Position numbers and translations under genes: made by a program. DNA of 7,394 nt from Dialister sp. (GTDB lineage: Bacteria > Bacillota > Negativicutes > Veillonellales > Dialisteraceae), in contig JAIJLI010000094.1 in NCBI GenBank assembly GCA_022722495.1, forward strand, positions 1 through 7,394, given 5' to 3'. A model generated the notes under the pieces. That model was given only the letters and a program-made list of their open reading frames with translations. It had not been told where the DNA came from and searched no databases. This document shows positions 7,049-7,394 of this stretch, piece after piece (position 1 is the stretch's first letter; each line of letters starts with the position of its first letter).

Positions 7049-7061
7049 GCGGCTTCGCCGC
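7049..7061. repeat. Shortened hairpin core of copy D
   Basis: GCGGC and GCCGC pair around a three-base TTC loop, replacing the 13-base loop of copies B and C while keeping a GC-rich stem in the same place. Confidence 0.7.
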
Positions 7062-7102
7062 GAGTATTATGGAGCGATGCCCGAAGGTAGTATTCAAGTC
7101 AC

Positions 7103-7161
7103 CAGTCACTAGTCACTAGTCACTCCTAATCCCTAATTCCTAGCTACTAGCCACCAGTCAC
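7103..7161 (+). repeat. YARYYMC heptamer array at the lpxI 3' end
   Basis: Units CAGTCAC, TAGTCAC, TAGTCAC (7103-7123), a three-base TCC step, then TAATCCC, TAATTCC, TAGCTAC, TAGCCAC, CAGTCAC (7127-7161) give eight heptamers in two in-register blocks. The final unit contains the complement of the lpxI TGA (7158-7160). Confidence 0.85.
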
Positions 7162-7394
7162 TTCTTTCCTTCCACCGCCAATATCACAATGCCTTTTTTA
7201 TTGGCCTCTTGGAGCACGGCTTCCTTTTCTGCAAAAAGGGTATGCCAGGCTTCGATTGCAAGGACCGCGCAGCCGCTCTCCTCCATGGAAGAAAGGGTCG
7301 TAAGTCCGACCGCCGGCATGTCGAAGCGGGTATCCTGTCCGGGCTTGGCTGTCTTCACGACGACAGCGCCGCCGCGGGCGAGACTGCCGCCACG
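7158..7394 (-). CDS. lpxI: UDP-2,3-diacylglucosamine pyrophosphatase LpxI, C-terminal part (cut by window edge)
   Basis: LpxI hydrolyses UDP-2,3-diacylglucosamine to lipid X and UMP, replacing the unrelated LpxH in many bacteria. Only the last 78 residues are present; the family is about 270 residues, so the 5' part lies beyond position 7394. The visible part starts within RGGSLARGG and continues with VVKTAKPGQDTRFDMPAVG (about residues 12-30 of the fragment), the hallmark of the LpxI C-terminal domain (formerly DUF1009), which I believe includes the catalytic aspartate region. It then has CAVLAIEAWHTL and GIVILAVEG. A GTG at 7356-7358 is internal and should not be taken as the start, because the reading frame and family similarity continue upstream. 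The TGA stop lies inside the heptamer array that fills the downstream spacer. Adjacency to lpxB supports the call. Confidence 0.92.
   Translation of the reverse strand, partial: RGGSLARGGAVVVKTAKPGQDTRFDMPAVGLTTLSSMEESGCAVLAIEAWHTLFAEKEAVLQEANKKGIVILAVEGKK

Larger units (their letters stand above)
6695..7157. other. lpxI-lpxB gap filled by repeats; no gene seen
   Basis: The gap is 463 bases. Only about 24 bases next to lpxB, including its ribosome binding site GAGGA (6703-6707), appear unique. The rest consists of two tandem composite repeats (copies C and D). No convincing promoter or terminator is visible, so cotranscription of lpxI and lpxB across the gap is an inference from pathway and orientation. 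Confidence 0.75.
6968..7161 (+). repeat. Composite repeat copy D, tandem to copy C
   Basis: This copy shares with copy C the CAGGGTTAGCCC box (6971-6982) with GGGGGCGTGC, a TTGAAAGCT segment, GAATGAG-type heptamers (7024-7042), TGGTGGTG, a shortened hairpin core (7049-7061), GGAGCGATGCCCGAAG (7071-7086), and the CACCAGTCACTAGTCAC junction into the array. It lacks the long GGTTCAR block. Its last heptamer overlaps the lpxI stop codon. Confidence 0.85.

Noticed and set aside
6719..7161. Possible CRISPR array
   Set aside because: The units are seven bases, contiguous and without spacers, so this is a tandem repeat and not CRISPR.

Overview
This window is a stretch of a lipopolysaccharide (lipid A-Kdo) biosynthesis operon, read entirely on the minus strand. 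In transcription order it runs lpxI (3' part only), lpxB, msbA, waaA (kdtA), lpxK, kdsB. The gene identities are secure from family motifs. The organism is most likely a diderm Firmicute of the Negativicutes (Veillonellales / Selenomonadales type). This is inferred from three things: LpxI is used instead of LpxH, lpxI-lpxB-msbA-waaA-lpxK-kdsB form one compact cluster as in known Negativicutes outer-membrane clusters, and strong AGGAG-type ribosome binding sites precede most genes. The genus cannot be fixed from the sequence alone.

Together the genes form a pathway. LpxI hydrolyses UDP-2,3-diacylglucosamine to lipid X. LpxB condenses lipid X with UDP-2,3-diacylglucosamine to give the disaccharide 1-phosphate. 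LpxK adds the 4'-phosphate to make lipid IVA. KdsB activates Kdo as CMP-Kdo, and WaaA transfers Kdo to lipid IVA. MsbA flips the product across the inner membrane.

Layout: 1-156 is a repeat region with a large imperfect inverted repeat downstream of kdsB. kdsB is at 157-915, lpxK at 950-2077, waaA at 2067-3395 (overlapping lpxK by 11 bases), and msbA at 3461-5230. A 336-base repeat-filled gap spans 5231-5566, lpxB is at 5567-6694, a 463-base repeat-filled gap spans 6695-7157, and the lpxI 3' end runs from 7158 to the window edge.

The unusual part is the spacers, not the genes. The two large gaps and the kdsB downstream region carry copies of one composite element. It has blocks of tandem heptamers (GGTTCAR, GAATGAG, YARYYMC), a GC-rich hairpin core (GCGGCGC / GCGCCGC), and a conserved GCGATGCCC or TCGATGCCC box. 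Two tandem copies sit between lpxI and lpxB. One copy, interrupted by an unrelated insert, sits between lpxB and msbA. Two half-copies in inverted orientation sit after kdsB. A two-unit remnant of one heptamer lies in the 34-base lpxK-kdsB gap. The arrays begin at or inside the upstream stop codons and end about 10-30 bases before the next ribosome binding site. I recognise no named family; the nearest analogies are the heptameric STRR repeats of cyanobacteria and REP/BIME elements. I see no tRNA, rRNA, CRISPR array, transposase or convincing promoter.
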